A DNA stretch of 36,683 nucleotides from a bacterium (GTDB lineage Bacteria > AUK180), in contig JAUXGM010000002.1 of NCBI GenBank assembly GCA_030622125.1, forward strand, positions 1 through 36,683. Reading direction: 5' to 3'. Positions 25,625-32,945 of the stretch are shown here, in pieces. Every line of letters starts with the position of its first letter. The first letter of the stretch is position 1. The notes under the pieces are model-generated. The model was not told the DNA's origin and made no database searches. It saw only the letters and a list, made by a program, of their open reading frames with translations. A program made the position numbers and the translations under genes.

Positions 25625-26218
25625 ATGTCTAAATCACAAAATCTTGGTGCACCTGATTCGTTTGCTCTTTTTTTTAAAAGAAAAAGCATAAGAAATTATG
25701 CGGATACTTTTGTTGAACGGGAAAAGATCATGAAGATAATGGAAGCGGTCAGATGGTCACCTTCTGCACAAAACTCTCAGCCATGGGAATTTCTCATCAT
25801 AGATGATCAAGAACGAAAAAAAGATACCGTAGATCATTGCGGATTGAATACCAACCGTTCTATTCTTAATTCCGCACCTGTTTTGATCATTGGTCTTGCA
25901 AATTCTAAGTCAAGCGTCAAAATGCATGGAATAGATTACTATCTCATAGATTTTGCAATTGCAATGGAACACCTGATATTAGCAGCAGCAGCGTTGGATT
26001 TAGGTACCTGTTGGATGGCATGGTATAATGAGAAAAAATTAAAAAAATTTCTGAATATTCCGGAAAAAATGAGGATCGTTGCAATTTCACCACTTGGCTA
26101 TCCAAAGAATAAAAAAACATTTTTGGATTTTGTTTCCTCAAAGATCGTGGCAAAAAGTGGAAAAAGAAAAAAAATAGAAAAATTTCTATTTTTTAATGAA
26201 TATGGAAGAACCGATTAA
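25625..26218 (+). CDS. Nitroreductase family FMN-dependent oxidoreductase
   Basis: A 197-residue soluble flavoprotein of the nitroreductase fold, which reduces nitro compounds, quinones or flavins with NAD(P)H. The FMN-contacting motifs are clear: RKSIRNYAD near the N-terminus, RWSPSAQNSQPWEFLII in the middle, and AAAALDLGTCWMAWYNE, then ISPLGYPKNKK at the end. The length is normal for the compact group. It follows the SprA-like gene after 18 bases with no obvious terminator and its 3' end overlaps the next gene by 23 bases, so the three appear to share a transcript. There is no strong ribosome-binding site. The physiological substrate is unknown. Confidence 0.92.
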   Translation: MSKSQNLGAPDSFALFFKRKSIRNYADTFVEREKIMKIMEAVRWSPSAQNSQPWEFLIIDDQERKKDTVDHCGLNTNRSILNSAPVLIIGLANSKSSVKMHGIDYYLIDFAIAMEHLILAAAALDLGTCWMAWYNEKKLKKFLNIPEKMRIVAISPLGYPKNKKTFLDFVSSKIVAKSGKRKKIEKFLFFNEYGRTD

Positions 26219-26897
26219 ATATTATTTAAAAAAATATGGAGTAATAACATCAAATATTACAAAAATCGCTACCGGCTATAAGTATTCGCTTGTTATGTTA
26301 AAAAACGGCAATATCGGTGTCTGTGCGAATCTATTAAGAAACATCAATGTAAGTATAAGAGATCTGATCCATCCCGATCTTGATAATATTGAACATAGAA
26401 TAATTCTAAATGCCTATTTTAATGCACTTCTTAACTATTCACAAAACTATGATAAGAAGGTAGACATCTACAATGGGATAAATTTTGGGAAATATAAAAA
26501 TATCGTTATGATAGGGCTTTTTAAGCCACTTTTAAAAAAGTTTAAAAATGATAATATAAATATCTCAATTTTTGATATGATGAAAAAAGACGGTGTTATA
26601 CATATATCAAAAGAAAGTGAATATGTTGGACAAGCAGATGCAATTATTCTTTCCGGAACAACAATTTTTAATAAGACATTTATTAATATCACTGAAAATA
26701 CAAATCCCGACTGTGAAGTATTTTTATTGGGACCCTCCGTTATTATGGATCAGGATATGTTCAAATACAGAAATATCAAAGGACTTTTCGGTTCAATATT
26801 CGGAAAATATGATCAGCGGGTCATCAAGGTAATCGAAGAAAATGGCGGCACACCGCAATTTTCCCCTTATGCACAAAAATGTGCCGAGATACACTAA
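26196..26897 (+). CDS. DUF4213/DUF364 putative heavy-metal chelation protein
   Basis: A 233-residue protein with the two-domain arrangement of the putative heavy-metal chelation family. Residues 10-85 resemble DUF4213 (GYKYSLVMLKNGNIGVCANL). Residues 95-230 resemble DUF364, with YKNIVMIGLFKPL, ADAIILSGTTIFNKTF and VFLLGPSVIM, the glycine-rich Rossmann-like segments of that domain. The function of the family is not settled; a role in binding or handling metal has been proposed. Starts at 26196 or 26202 are both possible and lie inside the nitroreductase gene, so translation is probably coupled. The 3' end overlaps the minus-strand gene by four bases. Confidence 0.85.
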   Translation: MNMEEPIKYYLKKYGVITSNITKIATGYKYSLVMLKNGNIGVCANLLRNINVSIRDLIHPDLDNIEHRIILNAYFNALLNYSQNYDKKVDIYNGINFGKYKNIVMIGLFKPLLKKFKNDNINISIFDMMKKDGVIHISKESEYVGQADAIILSGTTIFNKTFINITENTNPDCEVFLLGPSVIMDQDMFKYRNIKGLFGSIFGKYDQRVIKVIEENGGTPQFSPYAQKCAEIH

Positions 26898-27499
26898 TAA
26901 TCTAATTCTTTCTTGATCTTTTCTATAAGTTCACCTATTTCAAGTACTTTTTTATTTTCAGGAAGATCCAGTTTCTGTTTGTTTTCTTCCAATTCCTTTT
27001 TTGTTTTTGCCAATTTTACTTTAAATTCTTCTTTCTGTGCAACGGTATATGTTGAGGTGTCTGTTTTTGAAAGAGATTCCAATGCTTTTTCGGAACTTCC
27101 GATGATATATTTAATTCCCGTCAATCCTCCGAATTTTTGTTGTGTCATAAATAGTTCGTTGCCTATCTGACTATATTTTTCATAAGTCATATCAGTATTT
27201 TCTTTAATAATAGCATCAAGTTTTTTGCCTTTTACGCCGGCAAGTGTTGCTGCAACGGTCGGAACTTCAAAATTAATTTCATCACTTGAATACTTTTCAT
27301 TTAATTTTTTTACATCGGTATAATATTTTTTTAACATTTCCTCTGTAAATTCGATCTTCTTTTTAGTTGCCGTTTTTGCAGTAACCTCAACCTGTTTTTT
27401 TACACTCTTAGCTGCTTCTACATACCTTTTTGCCGATTTAAGTTTGGAACAACCCATAAACAGAACCAGCAATGCCATAATAATTGCTACTTTTTTCAT
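26894..27499 (-). CDS. Small helical lipoprotein, unknown function
   Basis: A 201-residue lipoprotein (MKKVAIIMALLVLFMGCSK, lipobox LFMGC, Cys17). The mature part is almost entirely helical and rich in Lys and Glu, with a likely coiled coil at the end. No family is recognised. GGAGG (CCTCC on plus, 27505-27509) 5 bases before the ATG supports the start. It follows the HEAT-like gene after 12 bases and so is probably the second gene of a two-gene transcript. The stop overlaps the convergent gene's stop by four bases. The sorting signal at +2 is Ser, which does not indicate inner-membrane retention. Confidence 0.8.
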   Translation of the reverse strand: MKKVAIIMALLVLFMGCSKLKSAKRYVEAAKSVKKQVEVTAKTATKKKIEFTEEMLKKYYTDVKKLNEKYSSDEINFEVPTVAATLAGVKGKKLDAIIKENTDMTYEKYSQIGNELFMTQQKFGGLTGIKYIIGSSEKALESLSKTDTSTYTVAQKEEFKVKLAKTKKELEENKQKLDLPENKKVLEIGELIEKIKKELDY

Positions 27500-27504
27500 A
27501 GTAA

Positions 27505-27509
27505 CCTCC
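27505..27509 (-). promoter_or_regulatory. Strong ribosome-binding site of the lipoprotein gene
   Basis: GGAGG on the minus strand, 5 bases before the ATG at 27499. It is one of the two strongest Shine-Dalgarno sites in the window, both in front of internal operon genes. Confidence 0.7.
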
Positions 27510-27511
27510 GA

Positions 27512-28342
27512 TTAATTTAGTTTAACTAATTTTCCATTTTTTGTCAAGTAGATTTTCACTTTTAATCGGATTCCTTTATCTTTACTGTCTTCATAGTTTT
27601 TAAAAAGATCATAGAATATCTTATTCTCATCCTTTGTTTCAAAAAAGGTATCTATCAATACCTTCGGATATTTTTTGATATGATCATTAAATTTCTCCAA
27701 TGGAAAATTTCTTAATGCCTTTATACATCCGTAATAGATCAATGGCGAACTTTTCCTTTTTGCTTTTTTTAAGAGAAAGGGAAGTAATTTTATCTCTTTT
27801 GTCTTTCCAATAATATGGATCAGATTGATCCTCTTTCTTTCATTCGTTCTTTTATAATTATCTATAAATATCTCTTGGGAATAGATCTCACCATAATTTG
27901 AAAATGAGAGAATTGCACTGTAGCAAAGTTTGATATTATTATGAAAATCAATCAAATATTTCTTAAATTCAATATCTTTTTTCTTTCCCGCAAGATAGAT
28001 CAGCGGTTTTAATTTATCAATATCTTTCTCCATTTTAAATTTATCAATAATAAAATCCCTTGCATCTTTTGAATGGACAAAGATATATTCAATTGCCCTC
28101 ATATCAAGTGTGTCGATGTTTTTTGTGAATTTATTTTCATAGACCCATTTGAGTGCCGGTATTCCGATACTTACTAATTCCTGCCTTGCCTCTTTTACAA
28201 TTTCTTTATTTTCCCCGACCTGCCATAAAGATGCGGTCTTAAAAAGTTCCTCAATATCGGTATCTGCTGATATCGACATACCAAAAATCAAAAAAAACAA
28301 AATAAAAAAAGGCAAGCAGTTTATAGCTTTTAATCTTTTCAC
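27512..28342 (-). CDS. Exported protein with HEAT-like helical repeats
   Basis: A 276-residue protein with an N-terminal signal (about 1-26, ending FGMSISADTD). The rest looks like repeated antiparallel helix pairs of the HEAT/armadillo kind: EARQELVSIGIPALKWVYEN, then segments such as KPLIYLAGKKKDIEFKKYLI and KLLPFLLKKAKRKSSPLIYYGCIKALRN. Such proteins are usually binding scaffolds; no partner can be named. It begins with GTG at 28342, chosen because a promoter ends 15 bases upstream and no ATG is available between. The next gene follows after 12 bases. Repeats were judged by eye; no motif gives a firm family. Confidence 0.7.
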   Translation of the reverse strand: MKRLKAINCLPFFILFFLIFGMSISADTDIEELFKTASLWQVGENKEIVKEARQELVSIGIPALKWVYENKFTKNIDTLDMRAIEYIFVHSKDARDFIIDKFKMEKDIDKLKPLIYLAGKKKDIEFKKYLIDFHNNIKLCYSAILSFSNYGEIYSQEIFIDNYKRTNERKRINLIHIIGKTKEIKLLPFLLKKAKRKSSPLIYYGCIKALRNFPLEKFNDHIKKYPKVLIDTFFETKDENKIFYDLFKNYEDSKDKGIRLKVKIYLTKNGKLVKLN

Positions 28343-28357
28343 TTTTCAATCCGTTTC

Positions 28358-28386
28358 ATTATACTAAATTTTCAAATATTTTTCAA
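28358..28386 (-). promoter_or_regulatory. Promoter of the HEAT-like gene
   Basis: Minus-strand TTGAAA (28386-28381), 17-bp spacer, TATAAT (28363-28358). Transcription should begin near 28351, giving a leader of under ten bases before the GTG at 28342. Confidence 0.75.
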
Positions 28387-28415
28387 AAATTTTGAATTTA
28401 AAAAATGTAATATTT

Positions 28416-28444
28416 TTGAATTTTTTTGAATAAAATGGTAAAAT
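28416..28444 (+). promoter_or_regulatory. Promoter of the 28451-36458 operon, leaderless type
   Basis: TTGAAT (28416-28421), 17-bp spacer, TAAAAT (28439-28444), preceded by TG for an extended -10 (TGGTAAAAT). Only 6 bases separate the -10 box from the ATG at 28451, so the transcript should begin at the start codon. It is back-to-back with the HEAT-like gene promoter. Confidence 0.7.
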
Positions 28445-28450
28445 AAAACT

Positions 28451-29827
28451 ATGATAAAAATTGTGGGTGTTAATCCTATTTATTCAAGTGAAGAGATATT
28501 AGAAATAGATAAAGTAGGTATCACTTTAAAAAATACAGACAAAAAAGGTACCGATGCAACGATTATTCTTGTTATCAGAGAGAAAAACGGACAGGATGTA
28601 TTAACACAGGATTTTGATTTATTTTTGGCTTCAAATAAGGTTAATGAATTTATTATTCCACTGGATATTCCCATCAATAGTAATTGGTCATGTGAAATCC
28701 GAATAATGATCCAGGTAAGTGGTAAGATCGTCGCCGAAAGTGAGTGGTATGATCTGATCCAGGGAGAGGAAACCGAAAAAGAGGAAGAAACAAAGCCATA
28801 TACGAGTGAGTTTTTAAAAGAAGAAGATACCGAAACCGAACTGGCAGCAGATGTAACTCCGGAGAGCTCCGAAAAAGAAGATTCTAAAAAAAGTTTTGAT
28901 GAGAAAGAGGATACCGAGGTTACAATTGTCGAGGATGAAAAAGAAAAAAAAATAACGTCATCATGGGGTATTTTGATTGAAGATGGTAAAAATGCAACTT
29001 TCGGGATAGAAGTAGAAAGTGATATAGTTCCGGAAGAGGAAGAAAAGATAGAGGATAGAGGCTCGAGGTTAGAGGTTAGTGAAGAAAAAGAAAAGAAAAA
29101 AGAGGATAGAGGCAATAAAAAGACAATGAATAGTGAAGAGTTAATAGTGAATAGTGAAGAGAAAAAAGAAAAAGAGGTTAAAAGCATGCCCAGCACCAAG
29201 ATGGTGCAGGGTGAAAGGTTAACGGTTAGTAAAGAAAAAGAAAAGAAAACAGAGGATAAAGGCTCAAGGTTAGAGGTTAGTGAAGAAAAGAAAAGGAAAA
29301 AAAAGAAAATAGAAATCGCTGAGAAAGTTGAGGAGGAGTTTACACAAACAGAAGCAGAAATTATAGTCAAAGATGCAAGCGAGAATGTTGTTTCGGATTT
29401 GAAACAAGATCAACAAAAGATGTTCCGTCAAAAGAAAAAACGATTTCCGGTTCTATTGATATTGATCTCAATCGTTGTAATCGGTGCTGTTGGGTATTAT
29501 TTTTTTATTGTAAAGGGAATTAAAATTCCATTTATCAACCGTGAAAAAACGGTCGATAAAACAAAAGAAACAGATATTAATGATCTACTTTCAACGGGAA
29601 AAGATGATCTACTGGTCATTGAAAAAAATTATATTGTTGAAACAGAAAAACTATCCGAAGATCAGCTTGGAAAGATAGAAAATCTTATAGAGAAATACAA
29701 TGGAAATCTTTTAGAAGTTGATGGGGGTTATAAAATGACCTTTAATTTCAAAAAGAAGGATAATGCAAATGAATTAAAAACTTTATTAGAGGAAAAAGAA
29801 ATAAAATGTACGATAAAGGAACAGTAA
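28451..29827 (+). CDS. Single-pass membrane protein with repeat-derived charged linker
   Basis: A 458-residue protein of unrecognised family. Residues 1-105 are strand-rich and look like an immunoglobulin-like or C2-like sandwich without a signal peptide, so cytoplasmic. Residues 110-330 are a very charged, low-complexity linker of Glu and Lys. A transmembrane helix sits at about 332-355 (FPVLLILISIVVIGAVGYYF). The last 90 residues alternate strand and helix and may be a ferredoxin-like or SPOR-like periplasmic domain. Part of the linker is encoded by 7-bp tandem repeats of the same kind as the intergenic ones, giving peptide repeats such as GSRLEVSEEK twice. It leads an operon of sugar-nucleotide genes; its role is unknown. 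Confidence 0.75.
   Translation: MIKIVGVNPIYSSEEILEIDKVGITLKNTDKKGTDATIILVIREKNGQDVLTQDFDLFLASNKVNEFIIPLDIPINSNWSCEIRIMIQVSGKIVAESEWYDLIQGEETEKEEETKPYTSEFLKEEDTETELAADVTPESSEKEDSKKSFDEKEDTEVTIVEDEKEKKITSSWGILIEDGKNATFGIEVESDIVPEEEEKIEDRGSRLEVSEEKEKKKEDRGNKKTMNSEELIVNSEEKKEKEVKSMPSTKMVQGERLTVSKEKEKKTEDKGSRLEVSEEKKRKKKKIEIAEKVEEEFTQTEAEIIVKDASENVVSDLKQDQQKMFRQKKKRFPVLLILISIVVIGAVGYYFFIVKGIKIPFINREKTVDKTKETDINDLLSTGKDDLLVIEKNYIVETEKLSEDQLGKIENLIEKYNGNLLEVDGGYKMTFNFKKKDNANELKTLLEEKEIKCTIKEQ
29051..29085 (+). repeat. In-gene heptamer array, unit GAGGTTA, copy 1
   Basis: Units GAGGATA, GAGGCTC, GAGGTTA, GAGGTTA, then GTGAAGA. A close copy of the whole block lies at 29252-29286 with only two base differences seen by eye. 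The unit is the reverse complement of the intergenic array at 9721-9748. Confidence 0.85.
29128..29162 (+). repeat. In-gene heptamer array, unit GAATAGT
   Basis: Units GAATAGT, GAAGAGT, TAATAGT, GAATAGT, GAAGAGA. They encode NSEELIVNSEE in the charged linker. The 35-base block is not a multiple of three, but the reading frame stays open throughout. Confidence 0.85.
29193..29207. repeat. Perfect inverted repeat inside the coding sequence
   Basis: GCACCA, AGA loop, TGGTGC: a 6-bp hairpin between two heptamer blocks. It supports the idea that this part of the gene came from non-coding repeat DNA. Confidence 0.6.
29252..29286 (+). repeat. In-gene heptamer array, unit GAGGTTA, copy 2
   Basis: Units GAGGATA, AAGGCTC, AAGGTTA, GAGGTTA, GTGAAGA: a near-duplicate of 29051-29085. 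A weaker related block (GTGAAAG, GTTAACG, GTTAGTA) lies at about 29211-29231. Confidence 0.85.
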
Positions 29828-29832
29828 TTTTT

Positions 29833-29837
29833 GGAGG
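29833..29837 (+). promoter_or_regulatory. Ribosome-binding site that fixes the oxidoreductase start
   Basis: GGAGG, 5 bases before the ATG at 29843. A longer reading from TTG at 29831 would have to translate this site itself, so it is rejected. Confidence 0.8.
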
Positions 29838-29842
29838 ATCAA

Positions 29843-30898
29843 ATGTTAAGATTTGGACTTGTCGGATGTGGTAGAATCGGGATTAGACACGCCCGCTTAT
29901 TGAAAGAAATTAAAAATGTTGAACTCACAGCTGTTTGTGACATCAATGAAAAAAAAGCGAAAGATTTTTCAGATAAGTTTAAAATTCCGTACTACACCGA
30001 TTATATTAAGATGGTAAGAAGTGAAAAGATTGATGTAGTTAATATTTGTACACCCTCCGGATTACATTCTGAACACACAATCGATATTGCCCCTTTTGTA
30101 AACAATATTATTGTAGAAAAGCCGATTGCACTTACTGTTGCCGGTGCCGATAAAATGATAGAAGTATGCGATTTGAAAGGGACACGGCTTTTCGTTGTAA
30201 AACAAAACAGGTTCAATTTACCCATAATTAAGCTTCGCGAGGCGATAGATCAAGACCGTTTTGGAAGTATCTATCTTGTAACGGTACGAGTTCACTGGCG
30301 AAGAACACAGAAATACTATGATATGGATGATTGGCATGGAACATGGGCAATGGACGGCGGTGTTTTGACCAATCAGGCATCACATCATATAGATATGTTG
30401 CAATGGATACTGGGACCAATCAAAAGTGTATCTGCAATGACCGATACTTTTCTGCACAATATTGAGGTAGAAGATACCGGTGTTGCTATATTAAGAGCGA
30501 GATCGGGTGCGTTGGGAATTATTGAAGCAACTACCAATACATCACCTGAGGATCTTGAGGGATCAGTAAATGTTTACGGTTCAAATGGAACAGTGGAGAT
30601 CGGCGGTTTTGCAATGAATAGGATCGTTACCTGGAAATTTGACAAAATGAGGGAAAGTGATAATGATGTAATTGAAAAATATTCGGAAAATCCGGCTGAT
30701 GTATATGGTTTCGGTCATCATGCTTATCTGAAAAATGTAATTGAAAACATTGAAAATAATGGATCTCCTCTTATAGATGGAATTGAGGGTAGAAAAACAG
30801 TGAAGATCATTCAAGCAATATATGAATCCGCAGAAACCGGGAAACAAATAAATCTAAGTTTTGATTCTACAAAAAGTAAATTAGGGGAAAAAAAATGA
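29843..30898 (+). CDS. Gfo/Idh/MocA oxidoreductase, WlbA/WbpB-like
   Basis: A 351-residue NAD(P)-dependent sugar oxidoreductase. The N-terminal Rossmann fold shows LVGCGRIGIRHA and Lys93 in VEKPIALT, the catalytic Lys of the family. KQNRFNLPIIKLREAI, VRVHWRR...YYDMDDWHGTW and GGVLTNQASHHIDMLQW are close to the WlbA/WbpB group, which oxidises the 3-position of UDP-GlcNAcA in making 2,3-diacetamido uronic acids. The next gene is a DegT aminotransferase overlapping by ATGA, matching the WbpB-WbpE pairing. The acetyltransferase (WbpD) and UDP-sugar dehydrogenase (WbpA) are not in the window. Family is firm; the exact substrate is inferred. It belongs to the operon that begins at 28451. Confidence 0.9.
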   Translation: MLRFGLVGCGRIGIRHARLLKEIKNVELTAVCDINEKKAKDFSDKFKIPYYTDYIKMVRSEKIDVVNICTPSGLHSEHTIDIAPFVNNIIVEKPIALTVAGADKMIEVCDLKGTRLFVVKQNRFNLPIIKLREAIDQDRFGSIYLVTVRVHWRRTQKYYDMDDWHGTWAMDGGVLTNQASHHIDMLQWILGPIKSVSAMTDTFLHNIEVEDTGVAILRARSGALGIIEATTNTSPEDLEGSVNVYGSNGTVEIGGFAMNRIVTWKFDKMRESDNDVIEKYSENPADVYGFGHHAYLKNVIENIENNGSPLIDGIEGRKTVKIIQAIYESAETGKQINLSFDSTKSKLGEKK

Positions 30899-32016
30899 AG
30901 GTTCCGCTTTTGGATCTAAAAAGACAATACAAATATATCAAAAATGATATTCTTCCTGATATTGGTGAATTAATGGAAAATCAAACCTTTATACTGGGTG
31001 ATCAAGTCGGAAGATTTGAACAAGCTGTTGCTTCGTATTGTAATTGTGAGTATTGCATCGGAGTTGCTTCGGGAACGGATGCACTTATCCTTGCACTTGA
31101 TGAAGCCGGTGTTAAAAATGGAGATGAGGTAATAACAACTCCATTTACCTTTTTTTCATCGGCAAGTTCAATAGCAAGGGTTGGAGCGACACCTGTCTTT
31201 GTAGATATAGATGAAAGAACATTTAATATTGACATAAATAAGATTCATAAAAAAATTACCGATAAAACAAAAGCAATTCTTCCCGTTCATATCTTTGGTC
31301 AGGCAGCGGATATGGATTTTATCCTTTCACTTGCGAAGGAATACAATCTGAAGGTAATTGAAGATGCAGCTCAAGCAATTGGGACGACATATAAGGGAAA
31401 GAAAGTAGGTAGTTTAGGAAATTTCGGCTGTCTCTCTTTTTTTCCATCAAAAAATTTAGGAGCTTTCGGCGACGGTGGAATGATCCTTACGAAAACACTT
31501 GGAGATTATGAAAGATTAAGAGCAATGCGAATGCATGGTGAAACGAAAAAATACCATCATAATTTTATCGGCTATAATTCACGACTTGATGCAATACAAG
31601 CACTTGTATTGAGTAAAAAACTTAAATACCTTAATAATTGGCATGAGATGAGACGAGAACATGCACATAGATACAATGAACTTTTTGAAAAAAAGGAGTT
31701 ATTGGAATTTGTAACACCGCCTTATGAAACAACGGTAAGTTACCATATTTATAATCAATATACGATAAAAGCAAAAAAAAGAGATGAGCTAAAGCAATTT
31801 CTTGATGAAAATAATATTGGTAATGCAATTTACTATCCCTTACCATTGCATTTACAAAATTGTTTTGAATATCTTGGATACAAAAAGGGTGATCTGCCAA
31901 TTGCTGAAATGGTTTCAAAAGAGGTCTTATCTTTGCCTGTTTTCCCCGAATTAACCGAAGAGGAACAGAACTTTGTTGTTGATAAGATAGAAGAATTTTA
32001 TAAGGGAAAAATATGA
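30895..32016 (+). CDS. DegT/DnrJ/EryC1/StrS aminotransferase, WbpE-like
   Basis: A 373-residue PLP-dependent sugar aminotransferase. Visible motifs are VPLLDLKRQY at the N-terminus, GVASGTDALILAL, TTPFTFFSSASSI, PVHIFGQAADMD, EDAAQAIGTTY and the PLP Lys186 in FFPSKNLGAFGDGG. It would transaminate the 3-keto sugar made by the upstream WlbA/WbpB-like enzyme, using glutamate as is usual in the WbpE/WlbC branch. ATGA overlaps join it to both neighbours. C-terminal IYYPLPLHLQNCFEYLGYKKGD is typical. All catalytic residues that can be checked are present. The WbpE assignment relies on the pairing with WbpB. Confidence 0.92.
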   Translation: MKVPLLDLKRQYKYIKNDILPDIGELMENQTFILGDQVGRFEQAVASYCNCEYCIGVASGTDALILALDEAGVKNGDEVITTPFTFFSSASSIARVGATPVFVDIDERTFNIDINKIHKKITDKTKAILPVHIFGQAADMDFILSLAKEYNLKVIEDAAQAIGTTYKGKKVGSLGNFGCLSFFPSKNLGAFGDGGMILTKTLGDYERLRAMRMHGETKKYHHNFIGYNSRLDAIQALVLSKKLKYLNNWHEMRREHAHRYNELFEKKELLEFVTPPYETTVSYHIYNQYTIKAKKRDELKQFLDENNIGNAIYYPLPLHLQNCFEYLGYKKGDLPIAEMVSKEVLSLPVFPELTEEEQNFVVDKIEEFYKGKI

Positions 32017-32945
32017 AGTTTTTAGTAACAGGTGCCGCTGGATTTATCGGCTCATCGCTATGTTTGGAGCTTGAAAAAAGATTTCCGGATGTGAATATCT
32101 ATGCCGTTGATAATTTTTGGTCGGGACATTTTAAGAATCTTAAAGGATTTAAGGGTATATTCCTTTCGTATGATATTTCATCAAAGGAGTTTTTTGAGTT
32201 TTTAAATTCAATGAAATTTGATGCCGTATTCGATATAGGTGCAATATCCGATACCACTGTTGAAGATCAATACAAAATGCTGGCGGTAAATACAAATAGT
32301 TTTCATAAGATGGTAGAATATGCTTTAAATAATCGCATTCCTTTGGTATACGCTTCATCTGCCTCTGTTTATGGTAAAAAGCCGGGACCGAATCATTTGG
32401 AAGACGGTGATTCGCCGGAAAATGCCTATGCTTTTTCAAAACTAATGATGGATAACTATACAAAAGAGGTTATAAAAAAATATCTCGATTTTCCAATTGT
32501 CGGTCTAAGATTCTTTAATGTTTATGGTGCAAAAGAAAGATACAAAGGTAAATTTGCGTCGATGATCTATCAACTTTGTGCCAAAATGTTAAAGGGAGAA
32601 AAAGTTAGATTATTCAAATATGGAAAGCAAAAGAGGGATTTCGTCTTTATAGAGGATGTTTTGGAGGGGATCATAAGTGCTTATCAGTCCGGTAAAAATG
32701 GAATCTATAATCTTGGTTCCGGAAGAGCAATTACCTTTAATAAGGTAGTAGAGATAATAAATAAATGCCTTGGTAGTAATCATCCGATAGAGTATTTTGA
32801 TAATCCTTATAAATTTTATCAGGATCATACGGAAGCGGATCTAACGGAGTCAAAAAAAATCGGATATGAACCCAAATGGCAAATTGAAAACGGCATCAAA
32901 AAATTACTTACTTTATTAAAAAAAGATAGAGATCTATATGAGTGA
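32013..32945 (+). CDS. NAD-dependent epimerase, HldD-like
   Basis: A 310-residue extended short-chain dehydrogenase/epimerase. The N-terminal TGAAGFIGSS is the NAD(P)-binding site. The catalytic set is Ser115-Ser116 (YASSASVYG) and Tyr139-Lys143 (YAFSK). Family clues point to ADP-glycero-manno-heptose 6-epimerase (HldD/RfaD): GAISDTTVED, RFFNVYGAKERYKGKFAS, KQKRDFVFIEDV and the PYKFYQDHTEADLT ending. That enzyme supplies heptose for lipopolysaccharide core. Other HldD partners (HldE, GmhA, GmhB) are not in the window. It overlaps the aminotransferase by ATGA and gltX by 8 bases. A different nucleotide-sugar epimerase is still possible. Confidence 0.85.
   Translation: MKFLVTGAAGFIGSSLCLELEKRFPDVNIYAVDNFWSGHFKNLKGFKGIFLSYDISSKEFFEFLNSMKFDAVFDIGAISDTTVEDQYKMLAVNTNSFHKMVEYALNNRIPLVYASSASVYGKKPGPNHLEDGDSPENAYAFSKLMMDNYTKEVIKKYLDFPIVGLRFFNVYGAKERYKGKFASMIYQLCAKMLKGEKVRLFKYGKQKRDFVFIEDVLEGIISAYQSGKNGIYNLGSGRAITFNKVVEIINKCLGSNHPIEYFDNPYKFYQDHTEADLTESKKIGYEPKWQIENGIKKLLTLLKKDRDLYE

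Noticed and set aside
28480-29370. Long minus-strand open frame (296 codons), Ser/Phe-rich
   Set aside because: It is the antisense of the Glu/Lys-rich, repeat-coded linker. GAA/AAA-rich coding automatically gives an open TTC/TTT frame on the other strand. No promoter or ribosome-binding site.
29831-29842. TTG start for the Gfo/Idh/MocA gene
   Set aside because: The codons would include the GGAGG ribosome-binding site that clearly serves the ATG at 29843.
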